A stretch of 64,000 nucleotides of DNA, taken from positions 436,282 through 500,281 of the forward strand of contig CP107246.1 in NCBI GenBank assembly GCA_030246985.1, in the 5' to 3' direction. The stretch's first letter is position 1. Every line of letters begins with the position of its first letter. The stretch comes from Candidatus Nitricoxidivorans perseverans. GTDB taxonomy: Bacteria > Pseudomonadota > Gammaproteobacteria > Burkholderiales > Rhodocyclaceae. Below the pieces are notes generated by a model that was not told the origin of the DNA, did not search any database, and saw nothing but the letters and a program-made list of their open reading frames with translations. Positions 54,361 through 62,159 of this stretch are shown here, piece by piece. Made by a program: the position numbers and the translations under genes.

Positions 54361-54568
54361 ATTGCCGCACGTATCGGGGGCCGCCGTAGTGCGGGCGCTG
54401 GAGCGTCTCGGTTTCCAGAAGCTCCGCCAGTCCGGAAGCCACGTCATCATGCGTCGTGGTTCTAAGGGCTGCGTCGTGCCGATGCACGGCGAAGTCAAAG
54501 TGGGCACGTTGGCGGGGGTTCTTCGTCAAGCCGACGTAACGCCCGAAGAATTTATCTCGGCTTTGTAG
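54353..54568 (+). CDS. hicA: HicA-family mRNA interferase toxin
   Basis: The 71-residue product is a double-stranded RNA-binding-domain toxin: SGAAVVRALERLGFQKLRQS with the active His in GSHVIMRRG, then VPMHGEVKVGTLAGVLRQAD. It cleaves mRNA. The start lies inside hicB, so the pair is coupled. In this arrangement the antitoxin gene comes first. Confidence 0.9.
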   Translation: MPKLPHVSGAAVVRALERLGFQKLRQSGSHVIMRRGSKGCVVPMHGEVKVGTLAGVLRQADVTPEEFISAL

Positions 54569-54584
54569 TCGGGGTGCCCAACGG

Positions 54585-54719
54585 CTAAGGTTTCTTCAGG
54601 ACGTGCTGGGTGTAAAACTTCAGACCATAGAGGTCGAGCTTGACGGCACTCCAGGAATGCGTGCCGAGGAGTTCGGTGAAGTAGTTGGCCAGTTGCGCCT
54701 CGGTCAGGCCTCCCCGCCT
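54585..54719 (-). pseudogene. Tyrosine recombinase N-terminal fragment
   Basis: About 40 residues (GLTEAQLANYFTELLGTHSW followed by SAVKLDLYGLKFYTQHVL) resemble the SAM-like N-terminal domain of phage/integron-type integrases. The frame stops after KKP, where the family would continue into the catalytic domain. No start codon with the rest of the gene is present, so it is a remnant. Confidence 0.6.
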
Positions 54720-54720
54720 A

Positions 54721-54894
54721 CTACCCATGGCCATGATGCGCCAGCTTCTCGATGTTATGCACCAGGCAGTAAAGCTTCCACTGCCCATCGACCTTCTTCT
54801 GCCCACGTAGCGTAAAGCGGTTCAGCCGCTTGTTGTGCCGGAGGTTGCCGAACATCGGCTCCGCTCGCCTTCGCGGGCAACGGCGGTAGTAGAG
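54721..54894 (-). pseudogene. Transposase C-terminal fragment, IS1182-like
   Basis: The end of the frame reads MFGNLRHNKRLNRFTLRGQK and WKLYCLVHNIEKLAHHGHG, close to the conserved C-terminal tail of IS1182/IS5-group transposases. The rest of the transposase is absent; the open frame continues upstream into the antisense of the esterase-like gene. It directly abuts that gene's start, and its sequence supplies the upstream region. Confidence 0.65.
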
Positions 54895-54901
54895 TGTGCG
54901 C

Positions 54902-56167
54902 ATGAGGCTGATCCTACCTATCCTCCTGTCGCTGGCGGCGCTTTCGGCCGGGGCTGCCGGGCCGTTGCCGGTCACGGGGGCCGGCGGCGACTACGACGCG
55001 CTGATGGCCATGGTCGGCGACGCGCGCGTCGTCATGCTGGGCGAGGCGACGCATGGCAGCCGGGAGTTCCATCGCGAGCGGGCGCGCATCACGCGGCGGC
55101 TGATCCTGGAAAAGGGATTCGGCGCGGTCGTCTTCGAGGCCCCCTGGGAGCCGGTGCGTCGCGCGGACGCCTGGATCCGAGGCGAGGGGCGGGATGCCGA
55201 CGCGGCGGCGGCGCTCGGCGGCCTTCACCGATTCCCGCGCTGGATGTGGCGCAACACGGATGTGCGCGATTTCGTCGAATCTCTGCGGGCGATCAATGCC
55301 GGTCGTTCGGCCCATGCCCGGCTCTATGGCATGGACCTGTACAGCGTGCCGGAATCGGCCGACGCCGTCGTGCGGCACGTGGCGCGGCGGTCCGTCGATG
55401 CCGCCGCCCTGGCGCGGCGCCGCTACGCATGTTTCGACGACTATCTGGTCGAGCCGCAGATCTATGGCCGCGAAGTCGAGGCCGGGCGGGCGCCCTCCTG
55501 TGCGGAAGGCGCGGCGGCGCAGCTGGCCGAACTCGAAAGCGGAGGAAACGCGGGCGCCGGCGAGGACGATTTCATGACCTGGCAGAGCGCGCGGGTCGTG
55601 AGGAACGGCGAGGACTACCACCGCGCCATGTACCGCGAGGAAGATTCGTCGTGGAATCTGCGCGAGGCGCACATGGCCGGGACGCTGCATCAACTGCTGG
55701 AGCGGATGGGGCTCGCCGGAAAGATCGTCGTCTGGGCGCAGAACATCCACCAGGGCGACGCCCGCGCGACCGACCAGGCGGCCGCGGGCGAGACGAGCCT
55801 CGGCCAGTTGATGCGCGAGCGCTACGGCGAGGCGGCGGTGCTGGTCGGCCTGACCACCCACCACGGCAAGGTGCGCGCGGCCACGGGCTGGGCCACGCCC
55901 GACCGAGTCAAGCGCCTGCGGCCGGCGTGGCCGGAGAGCTGGTCCGGGCAGTTGCACCGGATCGGCCTACCGGCCTTCATGCTGGTATTCCGGGGCGACG
56001 CGGCGCTGGCGGAACGGTATGCGGCCAGCCGGCCAGAGCGGGCGGTGGGCGTGACCTACCTGCCCCATGACGAGCGCAACAGCCACTACTTCAACGTGCG
56101 GCTCTCGCGGCAGTTCGACGCCGTGATCCACATCGACGCGACGACGCCGGTCAAGCCACTGCGATAA
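54902..56167 (+). CDS. Erythromycin-esterase-family protein (Ere-like), exported
   Basis: The 421-residue product starts with a signal peptide MRLILPILLSLAALSAGAAG. The EreA-family motifs follow: VVMLGEATHGSREFHRERAR with the catalytic His/Glu near residue 50, FEAPWEPVRRADAW, MDLYSVPESADAV, DRFMTWQ-like DDFMTWQSARVVRN and VVWAQNIHQGDARAT. Family members include macrolide esterases and other hydrolases; the natural substrate is often unknown. ATG 54902 is chosen over GTG 54896 because it starts the signal sequence. It is directly downstream of mobile-element remnants and 23 bases before kup. Confidence 0.82.
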   Translation: MRLILPILLSLAALSAGAAGPLPVTGAGGDYDALMAMVGDARVVMLGEATHGSREFHRERARITRRLILEKGFGAVVFEAPWEPVRRADAWIRGEGRDADAAAALGGLHRFPRWMWRNTDVRDFVESLRAINAGRSAHARLYGMDLYSVPESADAVVRHVARRSVDAAALARRRYACFDDYLVEPQIYGREVEAGRAPSCAEGAAAQLAELESGGNAGAGEDDFMTWQSARVVRNGEDYHRAMYREEDSSWNLREAHMAGTLHQLLERMGLAGKIVVWAQNIHQGDARATDQAAAGETSLGQLMRERYGEAAVLVGLTTHHGKVRAATGWATPDRVKRLRPAWPESWSGQLHRIGLPAFMLVFRGDAALAERYAASRPERAVGVTYLPHDERNSHYFNVRLSRQFDAVIHIDATTPVKPLR

Positions 56168-56190
56168 GCGGGGGAGTAGAATCCGCCGCC

Positions 56191-58071
56191 GTGAACCACG
56201 AACAGCCCAAGGACAGCACCGCCGTCCTCGCCCTTGCCGCCATGGGCGTTGTCTACGGCGACATCGGCACCAGTCCGCTCTACGCCATCAAGGAGGTGTT
56301 CGGCAACGCCCACCACCCGGTGCCCATCACGCCGGACAACGTGCTGGGCATACTGTCGCTGGTGTTCTGGTCGCTGATCGTGGTGGTCTCGTTCAAGTAC
56401 GTCTTCCTGATCCTGCGCGCGGACAACAAGGGCGAGGGCGGCATCATGGCGCTGATGGCGCGGGTGCTGGCCGACGAGAATGTCTCGGGGCGCACCCGCC
56501 GGGGCGTTCTCCTGCTGGGGCTTTTCGGCGCGGCCCTGTTCTACGGCGACGGCCTCATCACGCCGGCCATTTCCGTGCTCTCCGCCGTGGAGGGCCTGGA
56601 GGTGGCCACGCCGCTCTTCGCCCACTACGTGATCCCCGTGACCATCGGCATCCTGGCCGGCCTGTTCTGGATCCAGCGCCACGGCACGGCGCGGGTGGGC
56701 GTGAGCTTCGGCCCGATCACCTGCGTCTGGTTCATCGCGCTGGCGGCGCTCGGTGTCGCCAAGATCGTCGAGAATCCGGCGGTGCTGGCGGCCCTGTGGC
56801 CGGGCCATGCGCTGGCCTTCCTCGCCGCCGATCCCAAGCTGGGCTTTCTTTCCATGGGCAGCGTATTCCTGGTCGTGACCGGCGCAGAGGCGCTCTATGC
56901 CGACATGGGCCACTTCGGCCGCCGGCCGATCCGGCTGGCCTGGTTCGGCCTCGTGCTGCCCTCGCTGATGCTCAACTACTTCGGCCAGGGCGCGCTCCTG
57001 CTGGCCGATCCGGAGGCCATCAAGAACCCCTTCTACCTGATGGCGCCGGACTGGTTCCTGCTGCCGCTGGTGGGGCTGGCGACGGCGGCGACGGTGATCG
57101 CCTCGCAGGCGGTGATCACCGGCGTCTATTCCATCACCCACCAGACCATCCAGCTCGGCTACGCGCCGCGCATGGACTTGCTGCACACGTCGAGCAGCCA
57201 GATGGGCCAGATCTACATGCCGGGCGTGAACTGGCTCATGCTGGCCGGCGTCGTGGGGCTGGTACTGGCCTTCAAGTCGTCGACCAACCTGGCGGCGGCC
57301 TACGGCATCGCCGTCACGGGCACCATGATCATCACGACGCTCTTCGCCTACCTGGTGGCCCGCCACCAGTGGGGCTGGCGGCGCCGGCTGGCAGTGCCGG
57401 CGTTCGGCGCCCTGCTGGCCCTGGACCTCGTCTTCCTGGCCGCCAACGCCACCAAGATCGTCGACGGCGGCTGGTTCCCCCTGGTCTTCGGCGGCTTCGC
57501 CTACCTGCTGCTGACCACATGGAAGGCGGGGCGCGAGCTGGTGAACCGGCGCATCGGCGTCCATGCCCTTCCGCTCGACGAGTTCGTCGGCGTCATCGAG
57601 TCGCCGGACATCGTCACGGTGCCCGGCACGGCGGTCTTCATGACGCCCTACGCCGACCGGGTGCCCCACGCCCTGCTGCACAACCTCAAGCACAACAAGG
57701 TGCTGCACGAGCGGGTGGTGATCGCCTCGGTGTCGTCGCCGCCGGTGCCGCGCGTGGCGGACGGGGAGCGCCTGGCGGCGGAGTGCCTCAGCCCGCGCTT
57801 CTACCGGGTGAATATCCGCTACGGCTTCATGGAGCAGCCCGACGTGCCGGCGGCGCTCGAGCGATGCACCTCTTGCGGCCTGCGCTTCGATCCCATGGCC
57901 ACTTCGTACTTCCTCGGCCGCGAGACGGTGGTGCCGGAGGAGGGCGGCGCCATGCCCTACTGGCGCGAGGCCATCTTCGCCACGCTCTACCGCAACGCGC
58001 GCACGGCGGCGGACTTCTTCCGCCTGCCGCCCAACCAGGTGGTGGAGCTGGGAACGCGGGTGACGCTGTAG
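56191..58071 (+). CDS. kup: Low-affinity potassium transport protein Kup
   Basis: The 626-residue product begins MNHEQPKDSTAVLALAAMGV and has the KUP signature VYGDIGTSPLYAIKEVFG, about 12 membrane helices in the first 450 residues (YPGV-like regions such as IYMPGVNWLMLAGVVGLVLA), and a cytosolic tail with CTSCGLRFDPMATSYFLGRE. It imports K+ with protons. The start is GTG 56191; GGGGGAG is about 14 bases upstream. Only 23 bases separate it from the esterase-like gene. Confidence 0.95.
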   Translation: MNHEQPKDSTAVLALAAMGVVYGDIGTSPLYAIKEVFGNAHHPVPITPDNVLGILSLVFWSLIVVVSFKYVFLILRADNKGEGGIMALMARVLADENVSGRTRRGVLLLGLFGAALFYGDGLITPAISVLSAVEGLEVATPLFAHYVIPVTIGILAGLFWIQRHGTARVGVSFGPITCVWFIALAALGVAKIVENPAVLAALWPGHALAFLAADPKLGFLSMGSVFLVVTGAEALYADMGHFGRRPIRLAWFGLVLPSLMLNYFGQGALLLADPEAIKNPFYLMAPDWFLLPLVGLATAATVIASQAVITGVYSITHQTIQLGYAPRMDLLHTSSSQMGQIYMPGVNWLMLAGVVGLVLAFKSSTNLAAAYGIAVTGTMIITTLFAYLVARHQWGWRRRLAVPAFGALLALDLVFLAANATKIVDGGWFPLVFGGFAYLLLTTWKAGRELVNRRIGVHALPLDEFVGVIESPDIVTVPGTAVFMTPYADRVPHALLHNLKHNKVLHERVVIASVSSPPVPRVADGERLAAECLSPRFYRVNIRYGFMEQPDVPAALERCTSCGLRFDPMATSYFLGRETVVPEEGGAMPYWREAIFATLYRNARTAADFFRLPPNQVVELGTRVTL

Positions 58072-58093
58072 TTATCTGTTGCGCAGCAGGCGA

Positions 58094-59314
58094 TCATCGG
58101 ACCTTGTCCCGGATGAGCTTGCGCACCGTCCGGGCCTCCTTGGCGTCGGGGTAGCGCTTGACGAGCGTCTCGATCGCCTGCTTGGCGTGGGGCTTGCGGT
58201 CGGCGGCGATCTCGCAGCGCACGATGGTCTGCCAGGCCGCCGGCGCGCTGGCGTGGTCGGGCCACTTCTCAGCCGCGTGGCGCAGGAGGACGACGGCCTG
58301 CTTGCACTGGGACTCGGCGGCCTTGGCGAAGCCCGCCGCATAGACGGCGTCCGGCCGCTTCGCGGCCTCGCCGGCATGGCGCAGATGGATGCGGGCGAGA
58401 TCCGCGAACTGGCCTTCCGGATACTTCTCCAGGTAGGCGCGGTAGTCCTCCGGGCGGCCATCCCTCTCGACGCTGCGCCAAAACTCCAGCTCGAAGGCCG
58501 AGGCGTCGACGGCCGGCGCGGGCGCAGGTGCGGTAACTGACGCAGCAGGCGCCGTGGCGCCGCCGGCGGGCCGGGCGAAATAGAGGTCGCCGGTCAGGCT
58601 TGACGACTCCCAGGGGATCTGCCGGTCGTCGGTCTGCCGGGCGACGTTGTTGCGCACCTGCTTGAAGACGTCCTCGACGCGGCGGCCGGGCTCCTCCAGC
58701 GCCTTGATCAGCTCGGACGTGTACAGGCCGTTGCGGCCTTCGCCGTCGAGAGCCACCTTGCCCGGCGCCGTGGCGTAGGCGATCAGGGTGCCCTTGGGGG
58801 CGTCCATCTGCGCCAGCCCGCCGCCGGGACCGCCGCGGAAGCGCCGCTCGAAGGGGTTGTTGCGGCAGGCGTCGAGGATGACGACGCTGACGCGGGCCGG
58901 CTGGAGCTGTTCGAGGACCTGGTCCACATCGATCGCCTCGCTGCGGATCGAGGTTTCCTGGCCGATCTCCGCATCCAGCGGCACCAGATAGTTGCGGCCC
59001 CGGGACTGGATGCCGTGGCCCGCGTAGTAGACGAGGGCGGTGCTGCCTTCCTTGAGCTTTTGTCCGAACTGGGTGATCGCCCGGCTCATCTCCCGCTGGC
59101 CGACATCGGTCTTGAGGATGACCTCGAAGCCCAGCTTCGACAGCCGCGCCGAGATGTCCCGGGCGTCGTTGACGGGGTTGCCCAGCGGCGAGCCCTTGTA
59201 AGCGGCGTTGCCGATCACCAGGGCCACTTTCCGCTCTTGCGCTTCTTCCGCGATTGCGGCGGCGGACAGCGCAGCGGCGGCGAGGGCGATCCATGCGCGG
59301 AAAATATCCGACAT
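58094..59314 (-). CDS. Secreted caspase-like (C14/orthocaspase) protein with helical repeats
   Basis: The 406-residue product has a signal peptide (MSDIFRAWIALAAAALSAAA) and a p20-like caspase domain. The catalytic dyad is His100 in LVYYAGHGIQSRGRNYLVPL and Cys150 in VVILDACRNNPFERRFRG. A C-terminal segment from about residue 275 contains two repeats of the type FWRSVERDGRPEDYRAYLEK and YPEGQFADLARIHLRHA, then more helical repeats. ATG 59314 with GGAGAAGGGA upstream is preferred over TTG 59326. Such proteins cleave after Arg/Lys or Asp in various species; targets are unknown. Confidence 0.9.
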   Translation of the reverse strand: MSDIFRAWIALAAAALSAAAIAEEAQERKVALVIGNAAYKGSPLGNPVNDARDISARLSKLGFEVILKTDVGQREMSRAITQFGQKLKEGSTALVYYAGHGIQSRGRNYLVPLDAEIGQETSIRSEAIDVDQVLEQLQPARVSVVILDACRNNPFERRFRGGPGGGLAQMDAPKGTLIAYATAPGKVALDGEGRNGLYTSELIKALEEPGRRVEDVFKQVRNNVARQTDDRQIPWESSSLTGDLYFARPAGGATAPAASVTAPAPAPAVDASAFELEFWRSVERDGRPEDYRAYLEKYPEGQFADLARIHLRHAGEAAKRPDAVYAAGFAKAAESQCKQAVVLLRHAAEKWPDHASAPAAWQTIVRCEIAADRKPHAKQAIETLVKRYPDAKEARTVRKLIRDKVR

Positions 59315-59332
59315 TCCCTTCTCCAAAAAAGA

Positions 59333-61714
59333 CTACGAGTCCAACATTTTGACGATGCGTTCGCTCGCATGGGAAAAATCCGTCGCCGGCACCGGTTTCG
59401 AGAAATGGTAGCCCTGGCCGTAGCGGCAGCCCATGGCGCGCAGCAGCGCGAGCTGTCCGGCGTGCTCGACGCCCTCGGCGACGACGCTCATGCCGAGCGC
59501 GCGCGCCATCACGACGATGGCCTCGACCAGCGCCAGGTCGCTCGAGTCCTCGCTCATTTCCCGCACGAAGGATTGGTCCACCTTGACCGTATCCACGGGG
59601 AATCGCTTGAGATAGGAGAGCGATGAGTAGCCCGTGCCGAAATCGTCGAGATATATCCTGAAACCGGCTTCGCGCAGACCTTCGAGCCAGGCGGCCCCCT
59701 TGTTGACGTCCGAGAGCAGAATGCCCTCGGTGATTTCGAGCGCCAGCATCTCGGGCGACAGACCATGGCGGTCAATGGCGTCCAGCAGCACGCCGGCGGG
59801 CAGGGCATCCGGAATCTGGCGCACCGAGACGTTGATGGAGAGATACATATGCCGGCCCTCCGCCTGCCACAGGGCGAGCTGCCGGCAGGCTTCCTCCATG
59901 ATCCAGAGGCCCATCTCCCGGATGAAGCCGGTTTCCTCGGCCAGCGGGATGAAGGCGTCCGGCGACACCAGGCCGCGTTCCGGATGCTGCCAGCGGATCA
60001 GCGCCTCTGCGCCGGCCAAGTGATTCCCGGCAAGGTCGATGATGGGCTGGTAGAACAGGCGCAGTTCGTTGCGCTGGATCGATTTGCGCAGGTCGGCTTC
60101 CATGCGGTGGCGCTGCTCGGCCATCGTGACCATGCTCGTGTCGAAGAACTGGAGGCCGCCGCCGCCGTCGGCCCGGGCGCGCTTGAGGGCGAATTCCGCA
60201 TTGCGCAGCAGGGTCGCCATGTTCGCGCCGTCGGCCGGATAGAGCGTGACGCCGATACTGGCGCCCAGCGATAGCGGCGCGTCCTCGTGCAGGTCGAGCG
60301 GATCGCCGATCACCGCGGCGACGCGGTTGCCGATGCGGGCGGCGGTTTCCCGGCTGTCGACGCCGTGGAGGACGATGAAGAATTCGTCTCCGCTCGGTCG
60401 CGCCACCCAGTCCGACTCCTTGAGGCAGCCGAGCAGGCGCGACGAGATGATCAGCAGGACTCGGTCGCCCACCGGCATGCCGAGGCCCTCGTTGATCTGC
60501 TTGAAGTCGTCGATATCCACGAGCATCAGAGCGAGGGGCTCGTCCGGGTGGCCGTGGAGCGTCTCGATCAGATGATGCTCCAGGCCGAGCCGGTTGCCGA
60601 CGCCGGTGAGCGGGTCGATGACGGCCAGCTGGCGGGCGGAGGCTTCGGACAGCTTGCTCTGCGTCACGTCGGTGACGAGGCCCTGCACCTGCTCCTCGCC
60701 GATGGGAGAGAGGGAGATACGCAGCCAGCGGGGAGTCTGGGCGCCGATGTCCAGTTCCAGGTCGTCGGCATGGGAGATGTTGCCCTTGAGGCAGCGGGCG
60801 ATCAGGTCGAGCAGACGCGCGGGGTGATGCCAGGGCAGATCGTCGAGTTGCGGGAGGGCGTCGTCGCCGTCGGCCGCCGGCAGGCTGGTCAGCCGCAGGA
60901 ACGCCTGGTTGTGGGAAAGCAGCCGGCCCTGGTGGTCGGCGATGAAAATCCCGGAATCGGCATTGTCGAAGATGTTGCGGTATTTCCGCTCGTCGATCTC
61001 GCGCTGCATGCGCAGCGCGTGTTCATGGTCCAGTGCGGCGACCAGGCTGCCGGCCAGCGCGTTGATGTCGTCGGTCAGCCGGCCGATCTCATTCCTCTCG
61101 TGGCCCAGGGGATGCGGCAGCTGCTCGCCGGCCTCGGCATCCAGCCGGTGCAGCTCGTCCGACATGGATTGGACCGGTTTGACGACGAAATACAGGACGG
61201 TGGCCACCACGACGGCGGCGATGACCGCCAGCTGCAGGGCCAGCAGGAGGGCGGCGAAACGGCTGACGTCGCGCACCTGCCGCTCGATCTCCGCATGGTT
61301 GGGATCGAGCAGGATTTCGCCGACGGCCTGGTTGCGGTCGAACGGGGACATGACGGTGCGCCGCAGACGCCCGGCCACCGCATCCGCGTCGGATTGCCGT
61401 TCCGCATCGGATCGCCGCGCGCCGGCCAGCTCCTTGCCGCCAGCGAGAATGGTGACGCCCGCGACCTCGCTGTTCTTCAGCAGGCCGCGCGCCACTTCCA
61501 GGGCCAGTTGTCGGTCCTCGACGAAGCAGGCGATGCTGATGGTGTTCTCGACGGTGTCGAGCAGTTCGCCCAGGCGCGTGGCGGACTGCTTGTGGACGAA
61601 TTCACTGGTCGTCTCCGACGTGACGGCGATGAACACGGCGCCGACAATCAGGAAGATGCCGCTGACGCCCGCCGCCGTCCGCACCAGGATCCGGTCATGC
61701 CATTTGATGGACAT
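59333..61714 (-). CDS. c-di-GMP signalling protein: sensor, PAS, GGDEF (degenerate) and EAL domains
   Basis: The 793-residue product has two transmembrane helices (residues 8-35 and about 155-180) around a periplasmic sensor resembling CHASE8, a HAMP-like linker, and a PAS region (YRNIFDNADSGIFIADHQGR, near 245). Then comes a GGDEF domain with the active site changed to SGDEFF near residue 438, and an EAL domain with AGAEALIRWQHPERGLVSPD and DDFGTGYSSLSYLKRF. The EAL residues look intact, so the protein may act as a phosphodiesterase. ATG 61714 has AGGAA 5 bases upstream. It lies 7 bases after the binding-protein gene. Confidence 0.9.
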   Translation of the reverse strand: MSIKWHDRILVRTAAGVSGIFLIVGAVFIAVTSETTSEFVHKQSATRLGELLDTVENTISIACFVEDRQLALEVARGLLKNSEVAGVTILAGGKELAGARRSDAERQSDADAVAGRLRRTVMSPFDRNQAVGEILLDPNHAEIERQVRDVSRFAALLLALQLAVIAAVVVATVLYFVVKPVQSMSDELHRLDAEAGEQLPHPLGHERNEIGRLTDDINALAGSLVAALDHEHALRMQREIDERKYRNIFDNADSGIFIADHQGRLLSHNQAFLRLTSLPAADGDDALPQLDDLPWHHPARLLDLIARCLKGNISHADDLELDIGAQTPRWLRISLSPIGEEQVQGLVTDVTQSKLSEASARQLAVIDPLTGVGNRLGLEHHLIETLHGHPDEPLALMLVDIDDFKQINEGLGMPVGDRVLLIISSRLLGCLKESDWVARPSGDEFFIVLHGVDSRETAARIGNRVAAVIGDPLDLHEDAPLSLGASIGVTLYPADGANMATLLRNAEFALKRARADGGGGLQFFDTSMVTMAEQRHRMEADLRKSIQRNELRLFYQPIIDLAGNHLAGAEALIRWQHPERGLVSPDAFIPLAEETGFIREMGLWIMEEACRQLALWQAEGRHMYLSINVSVRQIPDALPAGVLLDAIDRHGLSPEMLALEITEGILLSDVNKGAAWLEGLREAGFRIYLDDFGTGYSSLSYLKRFPVDTVKVDQSFVREMSEDSSDLALVEAIVVMARALGMSVVAEGVEHAGQLALLRAMGCRYGQGYHFSKPVPATDFSHASERIVKMLDS

Positions 61715-61721
61715 AGGGTTC

Positions 61722-62156
61722 CTATCGTCCCAGATCGAACACGATTTTTGCGCGCGGGCCGACATCGGACTTGCCGACATAGCCCAGGGCGCCGGGATTG
61801 TTATTCACAAGCGACATCATTTCCTCCGTATTCTGCGCCTGGCTCGGCGGCTGGGTCCGGCCCGAGAAAACGAGGCGCGCCCAGTAGGCGTTGATCTCGG
61901 AGAGCTCCTTGCCGACCAGCCTGCGGTAGAACCGCGCCTTTTCCGGCGATGAGGCGGGCAGGTCCAGGGGCATGGCGGCGATGCCGGAGGGCAGTTGCCG
62001 GCGGCGGCCGAAAAAGATGTCGATAACCTCATCCCGGGTCAGTTTGTCCACGCCCGACGAGGGGTTCGCGATGACCACCAATTCCTCCTCCGCCGTCGCC
62101 GCGAGGGGCAGCGCGACGGCGACGACGCAGGCGATGAGGAGGCGGCGCAAGCCCAT
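61722..62156 (-). CDS. Small periplasmic phosphate-binding-like protein
   Basis: The 144-residue product has a signal peptide MGLRRLLIACVVAVALPLAA. It continues LVVIANPSSGVDKLTRDEVI, DIFFGRRRQLPSGIAAMPLD and NNPGALGYVGKSDV, which resembles a truncated PstS/PBP-like domain (common beside signalling genes) rather than a full-length substrate-binding protein. It is positioned 3 bases after the beta-barrel gene and 7 before the GGDEF/EAL gene, so it may feed a ligand signal to the sensor. Confidence 0.78.
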   Translation of the reverse strand: MGLRRLLIACVVAVALPLAATAEEELVVIANPSSGVDKLTRDEVIDIFFGRRRQLPSGIAAMPLDLPASSPEKARFYRRLVGKELSEINAYWARLVFSGRTQPPSQAQNTEEMMSLVNNNPGALGYVGKSDVGPRAKIVFDLGR

Positions 62157-62159
62157 GGG

